Assembly (NCBI GenBank): GCA_031273445.1
Contig: JAISRV010000188.1
Coordinates: 1 to 6,404 of the forward strand
DNA from: Candidatus Adiutrix sp.
GTDB lineage: Bacteria; Desulfobacterota; Desulfarculia; Adiutricales; Adiutricaceae
DNA: 6,404 nucleotides
Direction: 5' to 3'
The translations under genes were made by a program, and so were the position numbers. The notes under the pieces were generated by a model. The model saw only the letters and a program-made list of their open reading frames with translations, was not told the origin of the DNA and did not search any database. Positions 6,277 through 6,404 of this stretch are shown piece after piece (within the stretch, counting starts at the first letter, position 1; every line of letters starts with the position of its first letter).

Positions 6277-6404
6277 ATTAATATCCGCCACTGCCGCCCC
6301 GTCTTGTTTGGTCAGGCGCGTTCGCCTGGGCCATTCAATGGTGATCTTCCGCATTACGTATCGGCTGTTTGCCGCCGGAAGATAAACATGCTTTCGGCCG
6401 GCCC
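6277..6404 (-). other. Leader or upstream region of the OmpA-like gene
   Basis: If the GTG at 6276 is the start, these 128 bases are upstream sequence. A small hairpin, CAGGCG (6313-6318) pairing with CGCCTG (6323-6328) around CGTT, is present. GGCGG eight bases before the GTG is a possible weak Shine-Dalgarno. I cannot identify a promoter, and no other gene is supported before the window ends. Confidence 0.4.

Overview
This is a GC-rich window from a Gram-negative, probably motile bacterium. The evidence is an AmpG-type inner-membrane permease, a periplasmic OmpA-type peptidoglycan-binding protein with a Sec signal peptide, and a methyl-accepting chemotaxis protein. The chemoreceptor has a large all-helical sensor, no recognisable HAMP domain and an alanine/glutamate-rich signalling hairpin, a style I associate with Desulfobacterota (deltaproteobacterial) receptors. 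The ATPase with an NTF2-like tail also fits that group, but the taxonomic placement is inference only.

Layout. Positions 1-1142 (minus) hold the first 380 codons of an AmpG-family muropeptide permease, cut by the window edge. It is joined by a one-base TAATG stop/start overlap to the upstream gene at 1142-2965 (minus), a 607-residue ExeA/GspA/DamX-like AAA ATPase. That protein has one membrane segment, an Ala/Pro-rich linker, an unrecognised middle region and a C-terminal NTF2-like domain. A 199-bp divergent intergenic region (2966-3164) carries an AT-rich palindrome overlapping a plausible promoter for the chemoreceptor at 3165-5090 (plus). A 154-bp convergent gap (5091-5244) contains a perfect 12-bp-stem hairpin. 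The last gene (5245 to about 6276, minus) encodes an exported protein with an unrecognised N-terminal region, a two-cysteine Pro-rich linker and an OmpA-like domain. Positions 6277-6404 are its leader or further upstream sequence.

How the genes may work together. The ATPase and AmpG are almost certainly co-transcribed and translationally coupled. AmpG imports anhydro-muropeptides released by cell-wall turnover. ExeA/DamX-type ATPases place a cytoplasmic ATPase across the inner membrane from a periplasmic, wall-facing domain. The OmpA-like protein also has the residues expected to bind diaminopimelate in peptidoglycan. A cell-wall theme therefore links three of the four genes, and the ATPase-AmpG pair is the most interesting candidate for an undescribed functional unit. 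The chemoreceptor looks like an independent transcription unit. I see no RNA genes, CRISPR arrays, insertion sequences or phage genes.
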